A DNA stretch of 64,000 nucleotides from CAXSBR01 sp964252015 (GTDB lineage: Bacteria > Actinomycetota > Actinomycetes > Mycobacteriales > Jatrophihabitantaceae). The notes below the pieces were generated by a model. The model saw nothing but the letters and a program-made list of their open reading frames with translations. It did no database searches and was not told where the DNA came from. Location: NCBI GenBank assembly GCA_964252015.1, contig CAXULW010000017.1, positions 1 through 64,000 of the forward strand, in the 5' to 3' direction. Positions 7,900 to 15,948 of this stretch are shown one piece after another (the first letter of the stretch is position 1; every line of letters begins with the position of its first letter). The position numbers and the translations under genes are program-made.

Positions 7900-8589
7900 G
7901 TGGCTGTCGCCGAGCTCGAACTGACGGACTGGCGCCGAGAAGTCAGCCGGCTGTACGCCGCGGTGCGGGCCGCTGCCGATCCGGAAGCCGGCCACGCGCT
8001 CTGGCGCGGCGGGCGCGACCGGCTGTTTCGAGGACACGAACAAAGCCCGTTGCCCGCGGCCGGTTCCCTGCGCGAGACCGGGCTGCCCTACTGGCCGTAT
8101 GACCCGGCGTTGCGCTTCGAACCCGTCCTCGTCCCTGCGGCCGCCGACGCCAATGCCGGTGCCGACCCCGTCCCCGCGGACGCTGACGCCAATGCCGGTG
8201 CAGACCCCGACGCCAACGACGACGACGACCGGCTGGAGATACCGACCGGCGATGACGAGGTGACCGTGCTGCGACGGATCGGGCACGTCGAGTTGCCGGC
8301 ACCGTTCGACGCCCGCCTCGACGTCTGGTGGATGGCCCAATACGGCGGCGGGTTGTTCGTGCCGTTGCGTGACGGCAGCTCTGGCGACACCTCGTACGGC
8401 GGCGGGCGCTACCTGCTCGACACGGCCAAGAGCGCGGACCTCGGCCCGGGCCGCGCAGCCGACACGATCGTCGTCGACCTCAACTTCGCCTACCACCCGT
8501 CCTGCCGCTACAACCCGGCCTGGGTGTGCCCGCTGGCGCCGCCCGGCAACACGATCACCGCGCCCGTCCTGGCGGGCGAACGCATGTGA
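7900..8589 (+). CDS. DUF1684 family protein
   Basis: 229 residues. W-R-R-E-V at the start, then W-R-G-G-R-D-R-L-F-x-x-H-x-x-S-P-L, L-P-Y-W-P-Y-D-P-A-L-R, G-R-Y-L-L-D and the C-terminal L-N-F-A-Y-H-P-S-C-R-Y-N-P-A-W-V-C-P-L-A-P-P are the family hallmarks. Function unknown. Odd feature: about 30 residues (near 85-112) of Ala/Asp/Asn/Gly repeats (A-D-A-N-A-G-A-D-P twice) are inserted after the R-F-E-P-V segment, encoded by a direct DNA repeat at about 8145-8220. The GTG at 7900 is chosen because upstream codons read through the direct repeats. Confidence 0.8.
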   Translation: MAVAELELTDWRREVSRLYAAVRAAADPEAGHALWRGGRDRLFRGHEQSPLPAAGSLRETGLPYWPYDPALRFEPVLVPAAADANAGADPVPADADANAGADPDANDDDDRLEIPTGDDEVTVLRRIGHVELPAPFDARLDVWWMAQYGGGLFVPLRDGSSGDTSYGGGRYLLDTAKSADLGPGRAADTIVVDLNFAYHPSCRYNPAWVCPLAPPGNTITAPVLAGERM

Positions 8590-8602
8590 AAGGAAGATGG
8601 CC

Positions 8603-9064
8603 ATGCCCACGTACGCCAAGAACACCGAGGTCGATCTCGACGCGCTGCTGGCGTTCCTGCGCCCGCGCCATCACGCCGTCCTGCTCACGACCCGCGCCGA
8701 TGGCACGGCGCAGGCCTCGCCGGTGACCAGCGGGGTCGATGGGGACGGGCGCATCGTCATCTCGACCTACCCGCAACGGGCCAAGACGACGAATGTCCGG
8801 CGGGCCGGGACGGCTTCAGTGATCGTGCTGTCCGACGACTTCAACGGTCCGTGGGTGCAGGTGGACGGCGACGCCGAGGTGCTCGACGTACCGGACGCGG
8901 TCGAGCCGTTGGTCGAATACTTCCGCTGTATCTCCGGCGAACACCCGGACTGGAACGAGTACCGCGCGGCCATGGTCACCCAGAACAAGTCGCTCATCCG
9001 CATCTCGCCCCGCCGGTGGGGCCCGGTGGCCACCGGTGGGTTCCCGCCGCCGGCCACGTCGTAG
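8603..9064 (+). CDS. PPOX-class F420/FMN-dependent oxidoreductase
   Basis: 153 residues with a split beta-barrel flavin-reductase fold: H-H-A-V-L-L-T-T-R-A-D-G-T, Q-A-S-P-V-T-S-G, Y-P-Q-R-A-K-T-T-N-V-R-R and G-D-A-E-V-L-D, typical of actinobacterial TIGR03618-like F420-dependent or FMN-dependent enzymes. Reaction unknown. AAAGGAAG (8589-8596) is well spaced for the ATG at 8603 and too close for the in-frame ATG at 8597, so 8603 is preferred. Only 13 bases follow the DUF1684 stop. Confidence 0.8.
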   Translation: MPTYAKNTEVDLDALLAFLRPRHHAVLLTTRADGTAQASPVTSGVDGDGRIVISTYPQRAKTTNVRRAGTASVIVLSDDFNGPWVQVDGDAEVLDVPDAVEPLVEYFRCISGEHPDWNEYRAAMVTQNKSLIRISPRRWGPVATGGFPPPATS

Positions 9065-9072
9065 GCCCCGTC

Positions 9073-9534
9073 CTAGGCCGCCGACGTACCGCCGGCCCGC
9101 GTCTGCTGCTGGATCTGTTTCGTCAGGTCGTGGATCTGCCGCGTCAGCTCGGTGTTGGTGTGCAGCTCCTGCTCGCTGGTCGAGAAGTCGCGGTCGGCCT
9201 TGGCCTGCTGGAAGGTGGCTTGCCGGTTCTGCCCGATCATCACGAACGTGGACAGGAAGATCGCCTCGAGCGAGACGATGAGGGTGAGCGTCTGCCACGG
9301 GCTCTTCTCGACGAAGAGCATCCAGGCCGAGAACAGGATGGCGTGCGCGTACACAAACCACATCGATCCCGCGAACGAGGTGATCTTGTCAGCGATGGCC
9401 AGCTGGATGTCGCTGGACCTCTGCGCGGCCTCGGCGGCAACCGTGGGGTGATGGGCGATCGCCGGTTCGGTCACTGAAGTCGGATCGGTCGAACTCGGAT
9501 CGGACTGGTTTGCGCCGGATGTCGTTGCGGTCAT
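9073..9534 (-). CDS. DUF1003 family membrane protein
   Basis: 153 residues. After a Ser/Thr-rich N-terminus come A-D-K-I-T-S-F-A-G-S-M-W-F-V-Y-A-H (first membrane helix), then P-W-Q-T-L-T-L-I-V-S-L-E-A-I-F-L-S-T-F-V-M (second helix), and N-R-Q followed by a coiled-coil tail, the DUF1003 layout. Function unknown. The C-terminal helix is rich in Q, E and T and probably oligomerises. Confidence 0.85.
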   Translation of the reverse strand: MTATTSGANQSDPSSTDPTSVTEPAIAHHPTVAAEAAQRSSDIQLAIADKITSFAGSMWFVYAHAILFSAWMLFVEKSPWQTLTLIVSLEAIFLSTFVMIGQNRQATFQQAKADRDFSTSEQELHTNTELTRQIHDLTKQIQQQTRAGGTSAA

Positions 9535-9622
9535 ACGGGGGACCCTTCCGGGTAGATGGTCAGAGAGTCCATCCAACGCCCGCCTGGCCCGGCGCGGGGC
9601 TCGGCACGGCAAGCTGTCGATC

Positions 9623-10408
9623 ATGACCCCGCCCGTCCTCCCACCGACGCCGACGGCGTTGTCGCCGGCTGGCCTGCGCGCCGGGCGGCGGCGATCGGCC
9701 ATCCTGCTGGCCGCGGTGGTGCTGGTCGGGCTGTCGCTGCGCGGGCCCTGATCGCGATTGCGCCGGTGACCGGGCCGGTCCGCTCCGGCCTGCACATCGG
9801 CTCGGCCACGGCGGGGCTGTTCACCAGCATCCCGGTCCTGCTGTTCGCGCTGGCCGCCCCGCCCGCGCTGATCCTGCTGGCCCGGGCCGGCCTGGATCGG
9901 GTCATGCTGTTCGCCCTGCTCGGCATCGGGCTCGGCACGCTCATCCGTTCCTCCGGCGGGCTCGCGATAGCGCTGACCGGAACCGTCCTGCTCGGTCTCG
10001 CGGTCGGCGTGGGCAACGTGGCCGCGCCGGTAGCCGTCGGTCGCGACTTCCCGAGGCGATCGGGACCCGTCACCGGCGTCTACACCGCCTCGCTCAACGT
10101 CGGTTCGATGCTGTCCTCCTTGCTGACCGCGCCGCTGGCCGACGTCGTTGGGTGGCGGTGGGCACTGGCGTCGTGGTCGGCAATGGGGTTCATCGCCGCC
10201 GCGGTCTGGTGGATCGTCGGCCGAGGGATGCGCCCGCTGGCCACGACGGCTGAGGACGAGGCAGCTGACGTCAGCACGGGCGGTACGAGCGCCAGCCACG
10301 GGTTCGTGGACCGCGCCACTGCTGGTGATCGCCGTCGCGCTGGCCGGGCTCACCACCGCCGGGGTGCTCGCGGCCTCGCTCGGACGTACCCCGGCGACCG
10401 CGGTCTGA
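9623..10408 (+). pseudogene. decayed CynX/NimT-type MFS transporter
   Basis: The frame from ATG 9623 encodes an N-terminal tail and part of helix 1 (A-V-V-L-V-G-L-S-L-R-G-P) and stops at 9749. Homology resumes in another frame at L-I-A-I-A-P-V-T-G-P-V-R-S and continues through G-L-F-T-S-I-P-V-L-L-F-A-L to helix 6. A third frame then gives only a last helix (P-L-L-V-I-A-V-A-L-A-G-L) up to the stop at 10408. About half of a normal 400-residue transporter is missing between. Two frameshifts plus an internal deletion make it non-functional. Confidence 0.7.
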
Positions 10409-10411
10409 GCG

Positions 10412-10759
10412 TCAATGCAGGTGTCGCTGCCAGTCCGGGGGCACCGCGCCGGCCGGTCCCGGGACGGGCTGGTCGCGGGGATGGCTGGTCGGCGCGGCCA
10501 GTTCGGGACCGTCCGCGAACGTCTCGGCCGCGAAGTCCCAGTACCAGCTCTCGCCCGGCTCGAAGCTGGTGATGACGGGGTGGCCGGTGGCCCGAAAGTG
10601 GGCCGTCGCGTGTTGGCTGGGTGAGGTGTCGCAACAGCCGATGTGCCCGCACGTCGCGCAACGGCGCAGGTGGAACCACCAGCCCGGGTCGCTGCCGGCC
10701 AAGCACTCCACGCAGCCGGTACCGCTCGGGGCGAGGGTGGGATCGATGACGTCACTCAT
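10412..10759 (-). CDS. UBP-type zinc finger protein
   Basis: 115 residues. The Cys/His pattern C-V-E-C, C-A-T-C-G-H-I-G-C-C, H-A-T-A-H-F and G-H-P-V matches the ZnF-UBP domain found as stand-alone proteins in actinobacteria. It probably binds zinc; no partner is known. The ATG at 10759 starts just before the zinc-ligand region. Confidence 0.85.
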   Translation of the reverse strand: MSDVIDPTLAPSGTGCVECLAGSDPGWWFHLRRCATCGHIGCCDTSPSQHATAHFRATGHPVITSFEPGESWYWDFAAETFADGPELAAPTSHPRDQPVPGPAGAVPPDWQRHLH

Positions 10760-10885
10760 CGCGCAACGGTCCCAGATCCGCCGCCGCCCCGCCAGAGCCC
10801 GTTCGTGGTGGCAACTGACCCAGCTAACCGGGTCAGCAGCCACCACAAATCCGGTGGTTGCGCGGCGCTACCTAGGCTGAGTTTC

Positions 10886-11656
10886 ATGGCACACCCGAGT
10901 TTCGACATCACCGGGCAGGTGGCCCTCGTCACCGGATCCAGCCGCGGGATCGGACGGGCCTTGGCCGCCGGATTGATCGAGGCCGGCGCCCACGTGGTGG
11001 TGAACGGGCGTGATGCCGACGCCCTCGAACGTGCCCGCGCCGAACTGGGTGAACGTCCAGGTGCGACCGTGTTTGCCGTCCCCTTCGACGTCACCGATCC
11101 GGGGTCGGTCGCGGCCGGGGTCGCTCGGGCCGAGGAGCTGGCCGGCCCGATCGACATCCTGGTCAACAACGCCGGCATGCAGCGGCGGGCGCCGTTCACC
11201 GAGTTCGCCGACGAGGACTGGAACGCGCTGCTGACCACCAACGTCACGAGTGCGTTCCTGGTCGGCCGCGCGGTCTCCCGGGCCATGATGTCCCGAGGCC
11301 GCGGCCGCATCGTCAACGTCTGCTCGCTACAAAGCGAGGTCGCCCGGCCCGGCATCGCGGCGTACGCGGCCACCAAGGGCGCGGTGAAGATGTTGACGAA
11401 GGGCATGTGCGCCGACCTGGCCGGTCACGGCATCACCGTGAACGGGATCGGCCCCGGCTACTTCGAGACCGAGCTGACTCAGGCCCTGGTCGACGACCCC
11501 GAGTTCAGCGATTGGGTGCGCCGACGCACACCGGCCGGACGGTGGGGCCGCCTGGGTGACCTGGTCGGTCCGCTGCTGTTCTTGTGCAGCCCGGCGGCCG
11601 ACTTCGTCAACGGCCAGATCCTCTATGTGGACGGCGGCATGCTCAGCGTTCTGTGA
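10886..11656 (+). CDS. SDR-family oxidoreductase, gluconate 5-dehydrogenase-like
   Basis: 256 residues. The Rossmann motif T-G-S-S-R-G-I-G (about residues 16-23), N-N-A-G, and catalytic S-L-Q...Y-A-A-T-K-G are present. The G-I-G-P-G-Y-F-x-T-E-L-T region and W-G-R-L-x-D-L-V-G-P-L-L-F-L tail resemble gluconate 5-dehydrogenase (IdnO/Gno type), which interconverts gluconate and 5-ketogluconate with NADP(H). Substrate unproven. Confidence 0.8.
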   Translation: MAHPSFDITGQVALVTGSSRGIGRALAAGLIEAGAHVVVNGRDADALERARAELGERPGATVFAVPFDVTDPGSVAAGVARAEELAGPIDILVNNAGMQRRAPFTEFADEDWNALLTTNVTSAFLVGRAVSRAMMSRGRGRIVNVCSLQSEVARPGIAAYAATKGAVKMLTKGMCADLAGHGITVNGIGPGYFETELTQALVDDPEFSDWVRRRTPAGRWGRLGDLVGPLLFLCSPAADFVNGQILYVDGGMLSVL

Positions 11657-11748
11657 TCCAAACCAGCCAGTTTTCACATCTTCTGCTTAAGATCATCCCG
11701 CCTGCCCCCGCTGACCGTCCCCCGACCGGTCGCCCCCCTTGGAGACTC

Positions 11749-13326
11749 ATGCGCACTTCTCGGCGCTCACGCACGTTCACATCCCGTCTCGCTGCCCTGT
11801 CCGCGGCCGTAGGAGCCGCGGCGCTGGTCGGGCTCGGCTCGACCGGCGCCCACGCCGCCCCGACAACGACGGCGGCCACGACGGCGGCCCGGACCACGAC
11901 CGCGGCGACCACGACAGCGGCGACCACGACAGCGGCGACCACGACAGCGGCGACCACGACAGCAGCGACAACGACCCCGGCGACCACTACACCCGCCCCG
12001 ACCTCGACCGGAGAGCGGAGCGCACCCGGGCCGCAATGTCCGGGGGTCGGTTCTGTGCTGACTCCGGTCGTGTGCATCCCGACCGGCTCCGGCGAGGATC
12101 AGCCGGCGCCGGTCGGCACGGACGGTTTCCTGGAGTTCGCCGGTCAGGTCGTGAACAACGGGCCCGCGGTCAGTGCCGCGACGGTCGTGATCACCCTGCC
12201 CAAGGGTCTGCGCCTCGACGACCCGAGCAACGAGGCGGTCAACCGGCTCGAGCAGTGGTGGGACGAGGACTCGGACGAGGACGGGACGCCGCTGGCGTGC
12301 ACCACGAGCGAGGACGGCTCAGTCGTGACCTGCGCCACGGGATCAATACCGGCTGGAGCCAACTTCCTCGTGCTGATCGACCTGGATGCTCAAGACAACG
12401 CGGTCGCCGGCACATCGGGAAAGCTCACGTTGGCGCTGCAATCCAGCCCGACCCTTGGAACATTCCCGGCCACGTCGGTGCAGGCCACGGTGGATTTCGT
12501 CGGCACCGCGCACCTGCAGGTGCGACTCACACCGGCCAACGCCAGCGTCACGGTCGGCAAGAGCCTGACCCTGACCGCCACGATTCACAATGGCGGTCCG
12601 AACGCAGCCGTCGAGGCCGCCGCCTTCGGCTTTGTCTCCTCCGGCCGAATCAGCGACGACCAGCCATTCACGATCACCAATTCGCAGCCATTCCCGGGCC
12701 AGGACTCGGGATCCACCGGCGCCTCCGCATCGGCGTTCCTGCTGCGCTCCCTACCGACGAGGATGGCCGCGGCCAAGCGGTCCTCGGCCAAGACGGCGGC
12801 GGGCAAGATGTCGGCGGCCAAGCGGTCCTCGGCCAAGACGTCCTCGGCCAAGACGTCGGCGGGCAAGATGTCGGCGGGCAGGAACGTTGCGTCGGACACA
12901 TCGGCGTCGTTCGGGTTCTGGCCGGTCGGGACGATTGCGGTAGGCGCGACGGCGTCGGTCCAGGTCGTCGTCAAGGCTGAATATGTGGGGCAGGTCCAGC
13001 TCTTCTTCGACGCGACCTCCGCCGACGAGTCGTGCGACGAAGAAACCTCCGACTGCGAGAACACCGCCACGGCCGCACTGAGCGCCGTCGCCGCGGTGAC
13101 CACCACCGCGACCACCGCACCAGCCACGACGGTCGCCGCTACCACGTCGACGCAGTCGGCCAGTGCAGTCAGCGCCACCGGCAGCTCGCCGGCGGCCGCA
13201 TCGCTGCCCAACACCGGGTTCCGGCCGGCACCCTGGTTGGGTTCGGCCGGTGCAGCCATCTTGCTCGGTGTCGGGCTGATGGTGCTCGGTGCGCCCCGAC
13301 GCCGGTCGTGCGGCCGCTACCGCTGA
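11749..13326 (+). CDS. LPxTG cell-surface protein with low-complexity repeats
   Basis: 525 residues. The signal peptide (to about residue 36) is followed by a T-T-A/A-A-T repeat tract (about residues 38-82), one or two DUF11/CARDB-like beta domains (V-N-N-G-P-A-V-S-A-A-T-V and H-N-G-G-P-N-A-A-V), an unusual Lys-rich segment (about residues 340-385) of A-K-R-S-S-A-K-T and A-G-K-M-S repeats, a second Thr-rich stretch, then L-P-N-T-G near residue 486, a hydrophobic helix and a basic tail. This is the layout of a sortase-anchored wall protein. GGAG at 11741 is well spaced for the ATG at 11749. Function unknown; the Lys-rich block could bind an acidic wall polymer. Confidence 0.8.
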   Translation: MRTSRRSRTFTSRLAALSAAVGAAALVGLGSTGAHAAPTTTAATTAARTTTAATTTAATTTAATTTAATTTAATTTPATTTPAPTSTGERSAPGPQCPGVGSVLTPVVCIPTGSGEDQPAPVGTDGFLEFAGQVVNNGPAVSAATVVITLPKGLRLDDPSNEAVNRLEQWWDEDSDEDGTPLACTTSEDGSVVTCATGSIPAGANFLVLIDLDAQDNAVAGTSGKLTLALQSSPTLGTFPATSVQATVDFVGTAHLQVRLTPANASVTVGKSLTLTATIHNGGPNAAVEAAAFGFVSSGRISDDQPFTITNSQPFPGQDSGSTGASASAFLLRSLPTRMAAAKRSSAKTAAGKMSAAKRSSAKTSSAKTSAGKMSAGRNVASDTSASFGFWPVGTIAVGATASVQVVVKAEYVGQVQLFFDATSADESCDEETSDCENTATAALSAVAAVTTTATTAPATTVAATTSTQSASAVSATGSSPAAASLPNTGFRPAPWLGSAGAAILLGVGLMVLGAPRRRSCGRYR

Positions 13327-13357
13327 GCAGGCGAAACCCGCGCGGTGCCTCCCGTCA

Positions 13358-14362
13358 TCAGCCGAGCTTGCGCAACTCCGGGACGACGTCGGCGGTGAAT
13401 TGGCTCAGGAAGCGTTCCTGGTCGTGGCCGGGGCCGTGGAAGACGAGGTGGTTCAGGCCGGCGTCGACGTAGGGCTTGATCGCCGCCAGCGCGTCGTCCG
13501 GGTTCGAGGCCACAATCCACCGACTCGCCACCTGCTCGATGGGGAGTTCGTCGGCGATGCGGCCCATCTCGGCCGGGTCGTCCACGCTCCGTTTCTGCTC
13601 GGCCGTCAGCGCGAGCGGGGCCCAGAAGCGCGTGTTCTCCAGGGCCTGCTCCGGATCACGATCGTAGGAGAGCTTGATCTCGATCATCCGGTCGATGCCG
13701 TCGGTGGCCTTGCCCGCGGCGTCCAGGCCTTCGTTCACCGCGGGCAGCAGCTTCTCGGTGTAGAGGTCCATCCCCTTGCCGCTCGTGCAGATGAAGCCGT
13801 CCCCGGAGCGCCCTGCGTACCGCGCCACAACGGGGCCGCCAGCCGCGATGTATACCGGCACGGACTGATCGGGCCGGTCATAGATGGTGGCGTCGGTGGT
13901 CTGGTAGTACTCGCCGTCGAACGTCACCCGTTCACCCGCCCACAACTCACGCATGAGGCGGACCGATTCGCGCAGTCGGGCAAACCGTTCCTTGAACTCG
14001 GGCCACTGCAGGCGGGCGACGGCGACCTCGTTGAGCGCCTCACCGGTGCCGACGCCGAGCATGATCCGGCCCGGGAACAAGCAAGCCATGGTGGCGAAGG
14101 CCTGCGCGATCACGGCCGGGTTGTAGCGAAACGTCGGGGTCAGCACGCTGGTGCCAAGTTGGACGCGGCCGGTCCGCTCGCCGACGGCGCTCATCCACGC
14201 GATTGAGAACGGAGCGTGACCGCCTTCGTGGCGCCACGGCTGGAAGTGGTCGCTGACCGTCACACTGTCCAGCCCCACCTCCTCGGCCCGGACGCCCAGC
14301 TCGACTAGTTCCCGCGGCCCGAACTGTTCCGCCGAAGCCTTGTATCCGATGCGCAGTGACAT
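13358..14362 (-). CDS. fgd: F420-dependent glucose-6-phosphate dehydrogenase
   Basis: 334 residues, the normal family length, with long near-identical stretches to mycobacterial FGD: G-Y-K-A-S-A-E-Q-F at the start, V-S-D-H-F-Q-P-W-R-H, G-T-S-V-L-T-P-T-F-R-Y-N-P, G-V-G-T-G-E-A-L-N-E and G-R-S-G-D-G-F-I-C-T-S-G-K-G. It oxidises glucose 6-phosphate to 6-phosphogluconolactone while reducing F420. The ATG at 14362 matches the conserved N-terminus. A deleted copy lies at 30344-30711 in the same relation to the second polysaccharide cassette. Confidence 0.95.
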   Translation of the reverse strand: MSLRIGYKASAEQFGPRELVELGVRAEEVGLDSVTVSDHFQPWRHEGGHAPFSIAWMSAVGERTGRVQLGTSVLTPTFRYNPAVIAQAFATMACLFPGRIMLGVGTGEALNEVAVARLQWPEFKERFARLRESVRLMRELWAGERVTFDGEYYQTTDATIYDRPDQSVPVYIAAGGPVVARYAGRSGDGFICTSGKGMDLYTEKLLPAVNEGLDAAGKATDGIDRMIEIKLSYDRDPEQALENTRFWAPLALTAEQKRSVDDPAEMGRIADELPIEQVASRWIVASNPDDALAAIKPYVDAGLNHLVFHGPGHDQERFLSQFTADVVPELRKLG

Positions 14363-15330
14363 GCGTCTCATCATGCCCGCTGCCAACGGCAACTATTCCC
14401 CAGGCGTCTCGGCCGGGTGGGGATCGCCGATGCAGAAACGGCGCCGGTACCCCAGCTCGACTGGGGCGGCGGTATCACGCGTCGTGCGCATACCCGCGCC
14501 GGTGTTCGTAGGCAGAGTTGCAGCGCACGATCTCACTCGGCCGGGCCCCCGACAGGTGGCTGCAGACAGTTCGTAGAGGTTGAGCGCGGTGACCCTACGG
14601 GGCGTTCTGCACGATAATCAGGCCTAGCGCCACTTCTGCCCGATTCGTGGCTAGAGTTCGACTAGACACAGATCAACTAGTTGCGTACCGTCTACACCAG
14701 ATCGGGTGCCGGAACACAGCACCAGATCGTCAGGCCTACGGGTGACGCTTGTATCGGGGGGTTCAAGCAGATGAGTTCTAGGATTTCGGCACGCCTAAAT
14801 CAGGTCAGGCGTGACCGGTCTAAGTCGACGACTCGCTGGGTTCGTCGTCGCGCCGGCCATCCTCTAGAAGGGTGGGGCGCAAAACATAGGCGGTGTCAGG
14901 CCCGCCGGGAGCACATGGTCGCTTGAATTAGCCATCGGCCGGAGCAGCGTTGCATCCTGCCGGGGCGACCGAATACGCCAGATCAGGTTTGAAATCTTCG
15001 TTGGCGGCTTTCTGTGAGGGTACAGGCCGGCCGCTAACACGATGAAGTCTGCCCGGTTTCTGGCTCCAGTCTTCACATAATGCCCGGGGCGTTCGCGCCC
15101 GGGCAATCGCACGGCCTCCCTATGTTGTCGCCAGTAGTGCGCGAATCCCCCCCGACGTGTCAGCTTGGCTGGCCGTCGCCCGCCTGCCGGTCGCCGGATG
15201 GCCGATCGTCCATTGCTCGACGAGACCATGTCCTTGTTCGCACTAATAAGTAGATCAATCGCACCAGACACTGAGCGATAGCACTGGCTAAAGCGAAACC
15301 GCCTCACGGCACAAATTCACGGGGGAAGTC
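14363..15330. other. intergenic leader of cassette 1
   Basis: Nearly 970 bases without a convincing long gene between fgd and the deacetylase. About 14690-14830 is similar to 30790-30925, upstream of cassette 2, including the shared string GATGACGCTTGT-like sequence, a G6 tract and a following ATG. Base composition drops here relative to the left flank, marking the island edge. The rest shows nothing I can name. Confidence 0.5.
14771..14926 (+). CDS. short basic ORF behind a G-tract (51 aa)
   Basis: 51 codons, strongly basic (many Arg), beginning M-S-S-R-I-S-A-R-L-N. It follows GGGGGG at 14756-14761 by 9 bases, the same arrangement as real gene starts in this island. The matching position of cassette 2 (30874) has an ATG too, but a one-base deletion changes the frame, which argues against a conserved peptide. 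It may be a leader peptide, a gene remnant or noncoding RNA. Confidence 0.25.
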   Translation: MSSRISARLNQVRRDRSKSTTRWVRRRAGHPLEGWGAKHRRCQARREHMVA

Positions 15331-15948
15331 ATGAAACGTAATGTCCTTGCGATCGGTGCGCATCCGGATGACATTGAACTGGGTTGCGGCGGAACGCTCG
15401 CCAGACACAGTCAGTCCGGTGACAACGTCACCATGCTGGTGATAACCCAGGGCGAAGTAGGGCCTGGCCGGACTCTGGACCGCATGTTCGAGCAGGAGCG
15501 CGCCTGCAAGGTCCTGGGCGTAGATAACCTGGTCTGGGGCGAGCTGCCCGATTGCCAGGTCTCACTGCACGAGTTGGCGTTGGTCCACCTCATCGAAAGC
15601 GTGATTCGTGAAACCGGCGCAGAGCTGATCTACACCCACTCTATTTCGGATAGTCACCAAGATCACCGGACCGTCGCCGTGAACACGCTAGGTGCGGCTC
15701 GCAAATGCTCCAATATTCTCAGCTACGACGCCCCCTCTTCACTTCAATTCCGGCCCACCCTCTATGTCGATATCTCGGACACGATCGAGACCAAGGTTGA
15801 GGCAGTTCTTTGCCACTCGAGCCAGGTCGAGGCCAGCGAGATGGTCGACACATACAAGGTGCGCAACGCTGCCGGTTACCGCGGACACGAAGCACGAGTG
15901 CGCGCCGCCGAGGCGTTCCAGGCGGCGCGCTACGTGATGCCCGTATGA
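15331..15948 (+). CDS. PIG-L family deacetylase (cassette 1)
   Basis: 205 residues. The zinc site A-H-P-D-D (His11, Asp14) and S-H-Q-D-H-R (His112) are intact, as in PIG-L/MshB/LmbE N-acetylglucosaminyl deacetylases. It likely removes an acetyl group from an N-acetylated sugar on a small or lipid-linked precursor; no signal peptide, so cytoplasmic. It is preceded by GGGGG at 15321 rather than a Shine-Dalgarno sequence. The stop overlaps the next start (ATGA at 15945). Its cassette 2 counterpart differs at only about 18 of 205 positions by eye. Confidence 0.85.
   Translation: MKRNVLAIGAHPDDIELGCGGTLARHSQSGDNVTMLVITQGEVGPGRTLDRMFEQERACKVLGVDNLVWGELPDCQVSLHELALVHLIESVIRETGAELIYTHSISDSHQDHRTVAVNTLGAARKCSNILSYDAPSSLQFRPTLYVDISDTIETKVEAVLCHSSQVEASEMVDTYKVRNAAGYRGHEARVRAAEAFQAARYVMPV

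Noticed and set aside
11863..11995. Noncoding microsatellite
   Set aside because: The GCGACCACGACA-type repeat is in frame inside the secreted protein and encodes its Thr/Ala stalk.
12130..12980. Extra ORFs over the LPxTG protein gene
   Set aside because: Their composition reflects the codon repeats of the real frame; no independent start signals or domains.
14363..15330. c-di-GMP or other known riboswitch upstream of the PIG-L gene
   Set aside because: I looked for the conserved riboswitch core sequences and could not match any; only similarity between the two cassette leaders remains.
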